The notes beneath the pieces were generated by a model. The model was not told where the DNA came from and did no database searches. It saw only the letters and a program-made list of their open reading frames with translations. This document shows, piece by piece, positions 35,402 to 46,125 of a stretch of 64,000 bases of DNA. Source of the stretch: Cordilura impudica (lineage: Eukaryota; Arthropoda; Insecta; Diptera; Scathophagidae); NCBI GenBank assembly GCA_963682025.1, contig OY821519.1:74766314-74830313 (forward strand), read 5' to 3'. The translations under genes and the position numbers were made by a program. Position 1 is the first letter of the stretch. Each line of letters starts with the position of its first letter.

Positions 35402-35441
35402 GATTTTGTGAGATTTGTGAGATTTGTGAGATTTGTGAGTG
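35402..35441. repeat. 10-bp tandem repeat
   Basis: About 3.5 copies of TTTGTGAGAT lie upstream of element E's coding region, possibly in its promoter/5' UTR. Confidence 0.8.
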
Positions 35442-35713
35442 GTAGCAGGCGATAGTTATTGTGTTTATTAATTAAATATAAAAATAATAAAAGTGAAATT
35501 TATTAAAATAGAATGTTACAAACAATAAAAAAAAAGTGTTAAAAACACGAGTTACTTAGGTTTGTCTCTCCTACCACAATTCCAATTTCGAATGCATTGG
35601 GTAATTGCCCATGAACAGTTTCTCTTGAAAATATTTTTTCACCAATACAATCATAAGTCACACAGCGTTATCTCCTTCAGCTCACACCGATATAAGTTAC
35701 GCTGTTTTTGTGA

Positions 35714-36768
35714 TTGTATTGTGAAATAGAAATTTACCCCCCTGCGCGTATAGATGTTTACACATCAAAAATTGTTTGCTCTACAGAGTCTCCGCAGTGC
35801 TATCTTGGTAAATGCAATTTATGTCCCGGAACTCATAATTTTAAAGAGACTCTTCGTCAGTTACTCGATGAAAACGATATTGACGAAATAACATACAAGC
35901 AATGGATTAGTACTGACAGGGATAGTTTGGAAACAATGATTAAACCTACCGATGATTTTTTAGATTTATTTATCGAAAAACTAAAAAATTTACTGCCACA
36001 TTCCTTAATTTCCAAAGAGCAGAACGCATTTCTAAACTTTAGAAAAAATTCATTAAAAGAAAACGAATATGTCATTGTTTGCGACTTTTCGGAAAACGTT
36101 TCCTTTGTTGTCCAAGATTGTGTCCAAGGATTTCACTGGAACAATTCCCAAGCTACATTATATCCGATTGTCATATACTATAAAATTGATGGAATATTGA
36201 AAAATACTAATTTTATAATTATTTCAAGCTGTCTTGTTCATAATACTGTAGCTGTTCATTTATTTCACAAACACATGATTTTTTTTATATTAAACAAGTT
36301 TCAAAGAGTTCCGGAAAAAATAATATATTTTTCCGATGGATGCGCTGGTCAATTTAAAAATAAAAAAACTTTGTTAACTTGTGTTATCATAACGCATATT
36401 TTGGGTGTGATGCAGAGTGGCATTTTTTTGCTACGAGCCACGGAAAAGGTCCTAGTGACGGCCTTGGTGGAACTGTGAAAAGAGAAGCACGTAGAGCCAG
36501 TTTACAACGTCCACTTGAAAACCAAATTACAACGCCAAAACTCTTATTTGATTGGTGCGAAGCAAATTTAAAAAATTGTAATTTTAAATATCTTTCTGAA
36601 GACGATTATCAAAAAGAAGAGATATTTCTCAAAGATCGCTTTAATGGTTTACGTACCATTCCAGGTACACAAAAATACCACAGCTTTATTCCCGAAGGAA
36701 CCAACAAATTAAAAGTAAAGATATTTTCAAACGATACTGATTTTTTAGTTGAAAACATTTATACCTAG
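35714..36768 (+). pseudogene. Group-2 DDE-like transposase gene of element E, one frameshift
   Basis: The open frame 35714-36390 reads through CYLGKCNLCPGTH (Cys pairs) and a helical region to YVIVCDFSENVSF, which carries a candidate first Asp (about 36068-36100). Then come GFHWNNSQATLYP and KIIYFSDGCAGQFKN with a candidate second Asp (about 36322-36360). A frameshift near 36375-36400 moves the rest to the next frame: CDAEWHFFATSHGKGPSDGL, with a candidate Glu and conserved His/Gly, then GGTVKREARRASLQ. The stop is at 36768. No start ATG is certain. I know this conserved block from 'uncharacterized' arthropod and cnidarian proteins (memory, not searched). The transposase role is inferred from three acidic residues plus the precise TIRs. 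Confidence 0.7.
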
Positions 36769-37083
36769 ATGTTGTATAAATTATTATTTTATATTAAATC
36801 TCAAACCTTTCAAGTTTTTAAAACTTTTTTAATGTGATAAATTTAAAAAAATATATTTAATAAATTTGTATTACAAATATGAAATACAAACTAAATTTTT
36901 AAGTTTTTGAATGTTTTGGTTGATATCTAAACAATAAAATTATATAATAAATGAATTAATTAAAATGAAATCTAGACAAATATGAATTTTATTTTACTAT
37001 ATAAGAAACATATCTAGGGGGAGTTACAGCATAATTTCGCAAGTTTACCATGTATGGCGCACCCTTTTGTGTTTATTATACAT

Positions 37084-37598
37084 ATCTTTTACAAGCGCAA
37101 ATCGTATATAGGGCCACGTTTTAGCTCATAACTCAAAAACTAATTATGGCTCCAATCTGAAATTTTGAATATATGTTAACAAGGGTTTAGATATTAACAT
37201 ATATTTTTTTAAGAATTTTAAAAAATATAGTTTTTCCCGATTTGGCCTTCTGAATTTTAGATCCGAAAAAATTTCGGTGGAAATTTCCATGAAAAAAATG
37301 CATATGCATATCATTTTAAAGAGCATATTCTTACCTTTAAAAAACTGTAAACAAAAATATTTTAGCTTTTACAGTTTAAAAGTTATAGACATTTTTATAA
37401 ACACACTTTAGTGACATTTTTGAGTTTTTTCTAATATTCATGACGTCATAACTCGGAAACCGAAAGTCGTTGGGGTCCATTAGTTTGGGTTTTTTTCAAG
37501 TCTAGTAATATACAACATTTGTGGAAAATTTCATTCAAATCGGAGAGGGTGATTCCGAAAAAGGCACTTTTTCATGATGGTTTGACATGGAATCAACC
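37084..37598. repeat. Element E right TIR
   Basis: This is the inverted copy of 34443-34947, differing by scattered substitutions and a short indel near the outer 50 bp. Confidence 0.85.
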
Positions 37599-37603
37599 AT
37601 ATG

Positions 37604-38178
37604 TTTAATACAATATATACAAAAAATTAACATAATACTTATAGTTAAGCCTTTCGAAAATAAACAAACTGCTCGGAATACAAGGTGGAAATATTGTTCA
37701 TCCAACCTTAATAAATTTTTTAAGATGGAAAAGGGAAAAAAATACAAAGTTCAGCCTATAATATTAACATCATAACATTAACATTAACATTAATTGGAAA
37801 AAACATTCAAACGGTGCTTCCATTCTATCCTAATGCCTTCATGATAGCAACTAATTTTCAGCACTAATAAATTGTATCTAATTAAAGCTTCATTCGTGAT
37901 TAGATAGTCATAAGAACCTTAAAATACTTTTTACTCTTAATTTTTTCCCAAGCATTATTTGCATTTTTTGATGAAATTATCTTCAAAAAATATGCCAGTT
38001 ATTAAGCTTAATGGCAACCCTGTTCATTTGTTGTTATTAGTTTGAATAAAATGAGTGAGAAAATAAAACTAAGCGTAAAATTATTAAATATTTTTAACAA
38101 GTTTTCCAAAGAATCACGGGAGAATTTGCAATAGTTCCAGGCATGAACGCAACAAAAAATTTAGTGGTAAAACAAAAA
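37604..38178. other. No gene recognised
   Basis: AT-rich intronic sequence without a supported feature. Confidence 0.4.
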
Positions 38179-38915
38179 AACAAATAAGAAAAGTAGAGTA
38201 GGTCTAGACTGACTCTGTCATACCTTATACTATACGTTTCGAGAATTGGTCTGAGGTCCAAATATTTGTATATGGAATATAAGCATAAACGAAATTTGAG
38301 TGGTATTGTTATTAATTTTTTTGCCTGCATATCGGATGCTAAATTTACATGGAGACTAACTCTTTAAATGGATCGATCTTGACCATATTTAGTAAAGTCA
38401 CATATTTTTAGCAACACAAAATATATATAGAAACCAGTTTCAGCTAAATCTGTGCAATAATTTTGTGTTTTGAAAGATTTAAGTGAAGATCAGAAAGCAG
38501 CTTTATATAGAGGCTATGACTAACAACGATCCTATGGGGTGTACTTTTGGACTACTGAACTACACAAATCTAGTTTGACCGAAATCTATATGGTAATTTG
38601 TATCTTATGGCAATTTAGTAATATCATAGGTGTCATTTGTATGGCGACAAGGTCTGAACTTGAACCGAATTTCACCAATTTCAACAGCGTTCCTCTTATG
38701 ACTAAAAAACATTTTCATATCAAATTTCATCAAAATATATCCATACTTGGGACCTGTAGTTTGATTACAAAGATTACATGGACACACAGAAGGACGGACT
38801 GACGTATATGATTCTATGTAGATCTGCATAATAAAAGACGGATCTAGGTCAAATATTTTTGGCAGTTACCATCATCAGCCAAACTCAATATACCCAGACC
38901 ACATAGTGGTATATA
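38179..38915 (-). repeat. Interspersed repeat family I, diverged inverted copy
   Basis: It starts with reversed 3' end AACAAATAAGAAAAGTAGAG and ends ACCACATAGTGGTATATAAA. The GTCCGTC block is decayed (38785-38800). Confidence 0.6.
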
Positions 38916-38939
38916 AAGATTCCTGCTGATAATAGTCGA

Positions 38940-39229
38940 GGAAACGTCTGTAGTGGCAGATTTTTCGCAACAGCTGAGTTCAAATATTTACGTTGCAAAT
39001 GCTAGATGAAGTGTCAAAGAGCACCTTAGCATCCAGAAGAAGACGAAATTTCCAAAAAAAAAAAAAAAAAGGATCCTGGTATTGCAAACAGTATGCAGGT
39101 GCTGCAAAAGAAGCAAGTAATTTGTTACAACGGGCTTTATAAATATCGATATCTCTAATATTAATATGGTAGGCGATTTCATGTTACCGATGTTTTGTTC
39201 TACCGTTTGATCTTGATTTTGACCAAACT
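38940..39229. other. No gene recognised
   Basis: No supported feature; poly-A run at 39054-39070. Confidence 0.3.
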
Positions 39230-39530
39230 TATATTATTTGAAAGGCATTTCTTTTTAGCTGTTCACCAGATTTACAGATTTTTAAATTTTTTCCTTTATT
39301 TTAAGTAAATTGCATTTAAAATTGCTACTAACACATACATAAAATTATACATATTCTATGTGTGTGTTTATCAAATTTATTGATGTGTTCGTTAATGAAT
39401 TTGTTATCTTCATTCTCAATAATAATAAACCAAAACAAATTTTGGTTTGTGAATTGGCTAAGTTGAGAAATAAAGTTACCTAGAAATTGCACTCGAATTT
39501 CGAGTACTGGAATCTGCTGTTTATATTAAG
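39230..39530. repeat. ~300-bp dispersed repeat, copy 1
   Basis: It begins TTTGAAAGGCATTTCTTTTT, contains GCTACTAACACATACATAAA and ends TCGAATTTCGAGTACTGGAA. A second direct copy lies at 40360-40660, and a third copy of the terminal block is at 35070-35105. Confidence 0.65.
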
Positions 39531-40359
39531 GACTATTGCCAAAGAAGATGACATCTCTTCATAAGCCAACACAATGTGTTCACAAATATCTGGCCCGATT
39601 TGGCATCCTCTTACTACGATAGGAAATCTCTCGGCTGGTACAAGAAAAATAACGTGGCTTTTGTAGGAAGGCATATTATCTATACTGTCCGAAGCTTAGG
39701 GCAATGGATAGATATTGGGCGCTTGTGGAAAGGATGTTAAGGCTTCCGGAATAGGTCCATAAGTTCATAAGTAGGGATTAGAACTATACAAATTATATAT
39801 CTTGTAAGCTTTAATATAGTTTCAATTAATTTTAAAAAATCTTTTTTTCCATATAATTAGAATTTATGTAAAATAAAATTTTTCCATCTCACTCGTTATA
39901 TATAGAACTATGTTTTTAGGTATAAAACTGGTACTTAAAAACAAGCAGGTATTATGCAAAAGAATATTGCTTCACAGCGATTAAACTAATGTTGTTCCTT
40001 CAAACTTCCAAAAAGATAAACTGTGTGGGTAAGAATATAATTTTATTATATTGTTGTGGTGAGCATATTTCCCTATCTTTTCCTAGCTTTGTAACATTCT
40101 CAGCCAGTAATTAAAAAAAGGCAATAACGCAAATTATTTGCACTTCTAGACCTCAATTGGGACTTAAGAGACAAGGTTGCATTTTACTTAAAATTTATAC
40201 TATACATACTTATTTTCTCAGAAAATTAAATATCGTTGTTTTACCAACGACACTCTCAAAGAATCTGTCACTAAAAATATTTTTACGTACTTTATTCCCT
40301 CTATTTTGTAAGTTTATGCTTCGAAAATTTTTCCAGATTTTGAAAAAAAAAAAAAACTT
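39531..40359. other. Spacer between direct repeats, no gene recognised
   Basis: About 0.8 kb AT-rich sequence between the two ~300-bp direct repeats. No coding similarity seen. Confidence 0.4.
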
Positions 40360-40660
40360 ATCATTTGAAAGGTATTTCTTTTTAGCTGTTACATAGATTT
40401 ACAATTTTCATCGTCTGGACTATTCTTTGGAGTTATGATCGCTTAAAGTTGCTACTAACACATACATAAAATTATACAATGCTATGTGTGTGTTTATTAA
40501 ATTTGTCAATGTGTTTGTGTTAATGTGTAGAGGTTGTTTTTTTAATTTAAAATGAGTTAAATTGTGAAGCATACCTTTAGGGTCTTTATTAAATGAAAAA
40601 ATTAAATTTCCTAGAATTTGCACTCGAATTTCGAGCGCTGTAATCTGCTAGTATTATATT
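40360..40660. repeat. ~300-bp dispersed repeat, copy 2
   Basis: Same order as copy 1: TTTGAAAGGTATTTCTTTTT, GCTACTAACACATACATAAA, then TCGAATTTCGAGCGCTGTAA. Confidence 0.65.
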
Positions 40661-40847
40661 ATTGGCTTAGTAACCACCAAATCTGGCATACCCTACACAT
40701 GAAACGTAGTGGAAGTTGAAAAAAGACGTTGACATTATTCCCATTGTTTGTTTTGTGCACAAATTTATTGACACCAAAAAGGGCTGAAGTAAAAAGAAAT
40801 TATGAAAGTCTTTGACAAAAAAATGGCGAAATAAAACAAACCAAAAT

Positions 40848-41480
40848 CTATACATATAAAAGCGAAGGTATGTATGTTTGTTTATGTGTTGCTTATAGGA
40901 CGCTAAATCATTGCACCGATCTTCTTGATATTTTTAGTGGGCGTGGTACCTTCTATACAAAGTAAACTTTTACTATCATATATATTGAGTAGTATGGCAG
41001 GGAGAGCTTTCCAACTTTGTGTGAGGTCACCTATTACTAATATCAGTAACCATGCTGAACGGTATCGGATAAGTGGGCGTGGCACTCCCCATAAAAATTA
41101 AATATCCAATATCATATACCTCTAGTACTATGACAGAGACAACTTTGCAAATTTGCCTTAATGTTAGGTGTAGGAAACGTGTGCAGGATCGTACCACTGA
41201 GCCTGCCACTCCCATTCAAAATTAATATTAAATGTCATATATCTGGCGTACTAAAATAGTGAGAGTCTTGGGACTTATCATGTGATTACAAAACATGGGC
41301 ATCATTGGAACAGTGAATGTGGTACACCCCAGTAAAAGTAAATATGTAATATCATATAACTGGAATACTATAAAGAGGAAAGCCTTGACACTTTATGCGA
41401 TTCCATCAGATATTAATGTGATTAGACAGATAAAAATGGGTGGTATAGGATTAGTGGTCATGGCACCTGCTGTACAAACA
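40848..41480 (+). repeat. Diverged tandem array with ~125-bp period, Helitron-like head
   Basis: It starts ACATATAAAAGCGAAGGTAT, a head style seen in insect non-autonomous Helitrons. About four to five decayed units follow, each with a GTGGGCGTGGNAC-like block and an AATATCATATANCTCTAGTA-like block. The Helitron link is inference. Confidence 0.45.
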
Positions 41481-42149
41481 AATGTGAAGAACTACGAAAT
41501 GGACTGTAATGAAACTTTTGACTAGCACATTTATTACCACTGTGAGTATTCGTGGAAAATATGGGGAATCACCAAACTTCCAAAATCGCGAAAAACAAAA
41601 ATTGCTAAAAACAGAAATCTTCAAAATTAAAAATCGCCAAAATCAAAAATCGCTAGAAAAAAAACTGCAAATTAATGATTTTCCAATCGTTAGGTATTGC
41701 GGATTTAATTTTGGACATTCCATGATTTTCTCAAGGGCAGTAGGAACGACGAAAAATATGATATTTCTTGCACCGAAAGAAAAACAAATAATATAGTATG
41801 GATATATCAGCAAGCGTTGAAATTAAAAAGATATAAAATAAATAAAATAAAATGTTCGTTGGAAAAATTGATTATAATAACATACATGTCAATAAGTCTA
41901 CTAGTGTTTTATAAATCAAAAAATAACATACTAGTAAGCAAGTTATAATCAGCCTAATCCTATGAAATGATATCCTATAGTAGAAGATGTGGAAAGCAGT
42001 TTTAAGTCCAACCATATTTCTTGAAGTCAGTAATCGAAAGTGGAAAATATGCATGAATCAACTTATGTGAGATTGTCAGACATTTTTTTGTCAACTATTT
42101 TACAGATCATAGCGGATGTGTTTATTATACGAGGACAATACTGAACCTA
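41481..42149. other. No gene recognised
   Basis: A 95-codon Lys/Asn-rich ORF (41509-41796) resembles low-complexity noise. No supported gene. Confidence 0.4.
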
Positions 42150-42859
42150 TAACACTGTGCGACAGCCAAGACCGGGATGGGATGAAAACACTGGGGAAAG
42201 TTATATCGGTCAAAAAAAGGTTATACGTATCTTTTCTTCTAGGAATAGAGATATATCGATTTGAACTTAGTGAGTATCGTATAGGAGAATTTGTCACGTT
42301 TTGGGCGCTTTTGTTTGACATAAAAAATTAGAAAGCATAGAAAAATTTGAATTAAAAATAATAAAAATTACAAAAACTTTAATCCACTTCCATACCATTT
42401 CACAACACAATCAACGGTTTCGCAGTTATTAATAAATGTATGAGGAAAAAAAATAATTTTTTGCTTAAAACATTTAAATTTTGTGTTTTTAAAAATCATG
42501 CAAAATCCAAAATAGGGAAAAAGTGTCAAGTCTTATTACTTTTACATAAAGTCACATAACCTGTGCACAAAATGAGACATGGGTCATGACAATCGATGGA
42601 TGCGTTTCGCTTTTATTCGCAATTAAGTGAAGATATCTATCTCATTTTGAAGTAAAGGCTTCTTATTGAAAAAAAAAACGTTGATGACTTTTTTGCGATT
42701 CTCAGAATTAAAAAAAAGTTATAAACAAAGGGTTATTTAGTTTCTATGATTGTGGCAACAAAAATGTGCGCAGACGTTGAATTTCTCTTCTTGTTCCTTC
42801 ATGATATCTACTCCGTGCGCAGACAAATAAAGGGACAAAAGGATAGTGCATTTTTTTAT

Positions 42860-43302
42860 TGTTATTTTTTTTTACAGAATTACAGCACACAATTACCGCG
42901 ATCTTGTGACCAAGATTTGGAATACTTCCAGAAAATTGGAGTGAACATGTCTCTCAAAATTCACTTCTTGCATCACCATCTCGATTACTTCAGCAAGCAG
43001 CTAGCCTCAGAATCGGATGAGCATGGCAAGCGCTTCCATCAAGAGGAAACGCGATATAAAAGCAAAAAGCTCGACTCGCTCGCGCTCGCCCAAAGACGTA
43101 CGATCTCGCATATGAAGATGAAGAAGAAGAATATAGAATGGAAGTTTCCTCCGGAGGTAAGTCACAAAATTGAAATTATCTGACTGATTAAAAACAATTG
43201 ATTTTTTTTCCAGATGGAGACAGATCCTCATCCGATAGAGAGTCTGAACAAGTAGGCGAACCACCATGCAAGAAAGTAAAGCGGGCAAACAAACGAAAAT
43301 AA
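42860..43302 (+). pseudogene. Group-1 transposase C-terminal remnant in element B
   Basis: After an acceptor-like TTTTTTACAG the reading gives YFQKIGVNMSLKIHFLHHHL, then SESDEHGKRFHQ, which keeps the candidate catalytic Glu block. A donor GAG|GTAAGT (intron 43157-43213, acceptor TTTTTTCCAG) leads to a last exon that in one frame reads EPPCKKVKRANKRK and stops at 43302, a plausible nuclear-localisation tail. The frame does not match the donor phase, so there is a small indel. The first two candidate Asp blocks are deleted. Confidence 0.6.
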
Positions 43303-43394
43303 ATTTATGCGTTCATCGATTTTTATGACCTATGTATCCATGTAATAACCTGATATTTTTAATTTTACGTGTTAATAATAAATAATCTTCTTAA

Positions 43395-43812
43395 TATATA
43401 AAAACGTTGGTGCGTATGTTGGTACTCTAATAACTGTTGAACCACTAATGCTAGCGACATCGTATTCATACCATATGTTCCTTTGGTTCTCCGATTTGCA
43501 CAACTTTTTTTTGTACCTGATAGGTGGCGCTGGGGTCGAGATTTTCCCAAAAAATTTATTTACGGTCCAATTTAGCTCAAATTCGCAACATATATTATGC
43601 ACATAAAACTAAAGTTGCTGACAAAGTTTTTCACCTGTAGGTGGCGCTGGTGTTAAAATATTCAAGAAAACGTATATTTTTTTTCAGTCATATTCATAAT
43701 ATTATTAAATCGTGCTTTACTTTTGCCCGACACTCGCTATTAAAATTTAGATGCAATATAAAATCCAGATGTTTTCTTCGGGCCAGCAACGCGGACCGGA
43801 CTCAGCTAGTAT
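43395..43812 (+). mobile_element. Non-autonomous Helitron-like repeat inside element B
   Basis: It starts around ATATATAAAAACGTTGGTGC and ends GCGGACCGGACTCAGCTAGT; CTAGT preceded by a GC-rich hairpin is typical of insect Helitron 3' ends. Two internal units share a TAGGTGGCGCTGG block (about 43523 and 43640). No ORF. Confidence 0.5.
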
Positions 43813-44354
43813 ATAATAAATATTATCCAAATTCACTGAAACATAAAATAAATATTCTTGCCAAAATGAGATACCTTTACTTAATAGTGAATAAAAGCAA
43901 AACGCGTACAACGATTTTCATGATCAATGTCTAATTTTGTTCATAGGTTGTGACTTTACGTAAAACTAATAGGACTTGACACTTTTTTCCGTTTTGGATT
44001 TTTATGAATTTAAAAAAAAAATTAATTTTTTTAGCAAAAAATATTTTTTTTTCTTCATACATTTATTTATAACTGCGAAACTGTTGCTTGCGAAACGTTA
44101 TATGAGCAGATTAAAAGAATTGTAATTCTTAATTTTTTTAAATTTGTTTCAGCAAAATCGGACTAGTGATTCTCGAGTTATGTCAAACAATAGAGCCCAA
44201 AACGTCACAAATGCCCCTATACGATACTTACTAAGTTCAAATCGTGACCCAGAAAAATGCCGCATACGTAACTTTTTTTTGGACCGATATAACTTTCCCC
44301 GGTGGTTTCATCCCATCCCGATCACTGACCCCTACCATTTGTCGCACAGTGTAA

Positions 44355-44780
44355 TCATCATTTATTAAATCGACAGACTGGAGATCACTTTCTGAATCGA
44401 TTTATTGAGGACCATTCATCCCTTCGATCATCCGTCTGTGTATCAATGTAAACCATTTTCGCAAACTACAGGTCGAAAGAGTAAAGGAATTTGAATGAGT
44501 CGGTAACTTAGCTCGGATCGCCTTAGGAACGATCGTTATTGAAATGAAATAAAATCGGTACTTAGTCAAACCTACCCCCATATAAATTTTTGCAATTTGA
44601 TTAATATGTGATTAAAAGAAAAATATATTGACATCACATTATAAAGCATAAATTCGAACATTTTCGGACTTAACCCTTATTTTCAATAATGACCTCACCC
44701 AGCATGTTTTCACTGAGGACTTTTTCCCTTACTTAAGGTATTGTATGGTCAGCCTAGATCGACCATAATTTTCTTAATCT
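44355..44780 (+). repeat. Interspersed repeat family I, diverged copy
   Basis: Order seen: ATCACTTTCTGAATCGATTT, CCGTCTGTGTATCAATGTAA, ACTACAGGTCG, then GATCGACCATAATTTTCTTA at the 3' end. Element B abuts its 5' side. Confidence 0.5.
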
Positions 44781-44971
44781 TCTTTGTTCTGTTTAACTTA
44801 ATGGATTTTATTAAATTACTGTTATTTTTTTTAACACATAACTGCTTAAAAATGTAAATAATAGAAACACACTGTCTATAAAGAAAACAAAAAATGAAAT
44901 CAAACACTAAGAGTTTTTAGCTAGAAGCCACAGCAATTATTGGCTTCTGACAAATATCTTGATATACATTA

Positions 44972-45300
44972 GGGCGTTTCACCAAAAACGTTTATATTTT
45001 TATTTTTGCATCTCTTAAAAATGAATATGTGTACTCTTATTGGCCAGAAATTATTTGAGAATTTTTGCATGGGTGTAATCGTCGCATTCGATATCGAAAT
45101 TTTTTGATCGAAATTAAGAATAAAAGTGAAACGAGGCCTAACGTTTGCCCATCTTCTTTAAATAATAAACGAAAATATGGAATTTCGATTGATTTTACTC
45201 GATAGCGAAGGCGGCGATTTGCCCCCAGATTTTTTGGAGGTCGTACTGACCTCCAAATCGATTTTATCCAAAATCGATTTTATCCAAAAAAAAGGTATTT
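44972..45300 (+). repeat. Terminal-repeat block beginning ACATTAGGGCGTTTC
   Basis: It is homologous in inverted orientation to 61563-61722, sharing ACATTAGGGCGTTTC, TTTTTGCATCTCTTAA and the GATTTTATCC motif. It is probably one arm or copy of an unclassified TIR element. The small ORF at 45177-45431 lies partly in it and is not recognised. Confidence 0.5.
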
Positions 45301-45436
45301 TTTTATTTTTGCTCTCGAGCGCTATGTTCATCAGACCAAATAAACCACTTCCGAAGAGAACTAATCAACTAAAGAAACTTATCCGCGGTAAATATTATTA
45401 TCCGCTGTACGGGAGCTTTGATGACCTTTAAATTAA

Positions 45437-45755
45437 AACTTCAGTAGTTTCCAAGTTCAGATCTCAATTATTTAAGAAGTGTACAAAACTAAATCCGCTA
45501 GATAGGCCTTCAAAATTACTTTCGCTGGTGATGTAGGAGAAATATTAAAAATATTATAAAATTAACTAAAACAAAGTCCTTTTTTTAACCACTTTCATTC
45601 CCCTGAAATGTGGAATCTCTACCAAAATACGAAAATTTCATGATGGGCTTTAAGTGAAAGTAATTTTGTAGACCTATGCGATGTATTTAGCTGTACGTGC
45701 AAATATTGTAAATTTCTCGAGTAATTGAGATTTAGACTTGGAAAATACTTTTACT
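45437..45755. repeat. Foldback repeat of about 320 bp
   Basis: The arm 45437-45528 and the reverse complement of 45652-45755 share AGTTTCCAAGT, ATCTCAATTA, GCTANATA and TTCAAAATTACTTTCNC. The loop is about 120 bp. Non-coding; resembles a MITE or foldback element. Confidence 0.65.
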
Positions 45756-45759
45756 CTTG

Positions 45760-46125
45760 AGGTTGTCAAAATGCTTCTTAATCCATTACTTTATACAACA
45801 AATTTTTTTTAGAAGGCGAAAATAAAGCAGCAAAAAAAATGTACACACACTGTGCCGAAAGTATACAGTGTGTGGCAATACAATGGGAACTTTTAACAAT
45901 ATATATTTTTGACGATTTGAACGATCAATACCAAAAAATTGGATCATAAAATCAAAAACATTTTTTTATTAATTTTAAATTTGTACATTTAAGTTATTTA
46001 AATAAGGAAAAATATTAGCATAAAGTAACATAACTCAGAAAAAATAATAAAAATAATTTATTTTTATGCTGTTGGCAAACAATGGAATCCTTTACAATAA
46101 TAGAAAACTTTCCCTCTATTTTTCG
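45760..46125. other. No gene; short Tc1-like terminal motif
   Basis: 45842-45880 contains ACACACTGTGCCGAAAGTA followed by ACAGTGTGTGGCAA, a 10-bp-stem inverted pair reminiscent of Tc1-type ends. No transposase alongside. Confidence 0.3.

Larger units (their letters stand above)
34443..37598 (+). mobile_element. Element E: long-TIR DNA transposon (group 2)
   Basis: It is 3156 bp with TIRs of about 505 bp (34443-34947 and 37084-37598) that are nearly identical over most of their length. The ends are GGGAGAAAACATGTCAA and, reversed, GGTTGATTCCATGTCAA. It is flanked by ATAT (34439-34442 and 37599-37602); because ATAT is palindromic it could be a 4-bp target duplication or part of the TIR. The interior carries one gene on the plus strand. 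The element lies in the host gene's large intron, about 160 bp from an exon. Confidence 0.85.
42153..44351 (+). mobile_element. Element B: internally deleted long-TIR transposon (group 1)
   Basis: It is 2199 bp, flanked by TAA (42150-42152 and 44352-44354), with ends CACTGTGCGACA. The TIRs (about 42153-42650 and 43850-44351) are diverged from each other but share GGGATGGGATGAAA, GGGGAAAGTTATATCGGTC and GAACTTAGTNAGTATCGTAT. Their inner halves match element A's TIRs (for example GTTTCGCTTTTATTCGCAAT). The interior keeps only the C-terminal transposase part and an inserted Helitron-like repeat. Confidence 0.8.

Noticed and set aside
45840..45880. Complete Tc1 element
   Set aside because: Only a terminal-like inverted pair is visible; no transposase and no TA-flanked partner end.
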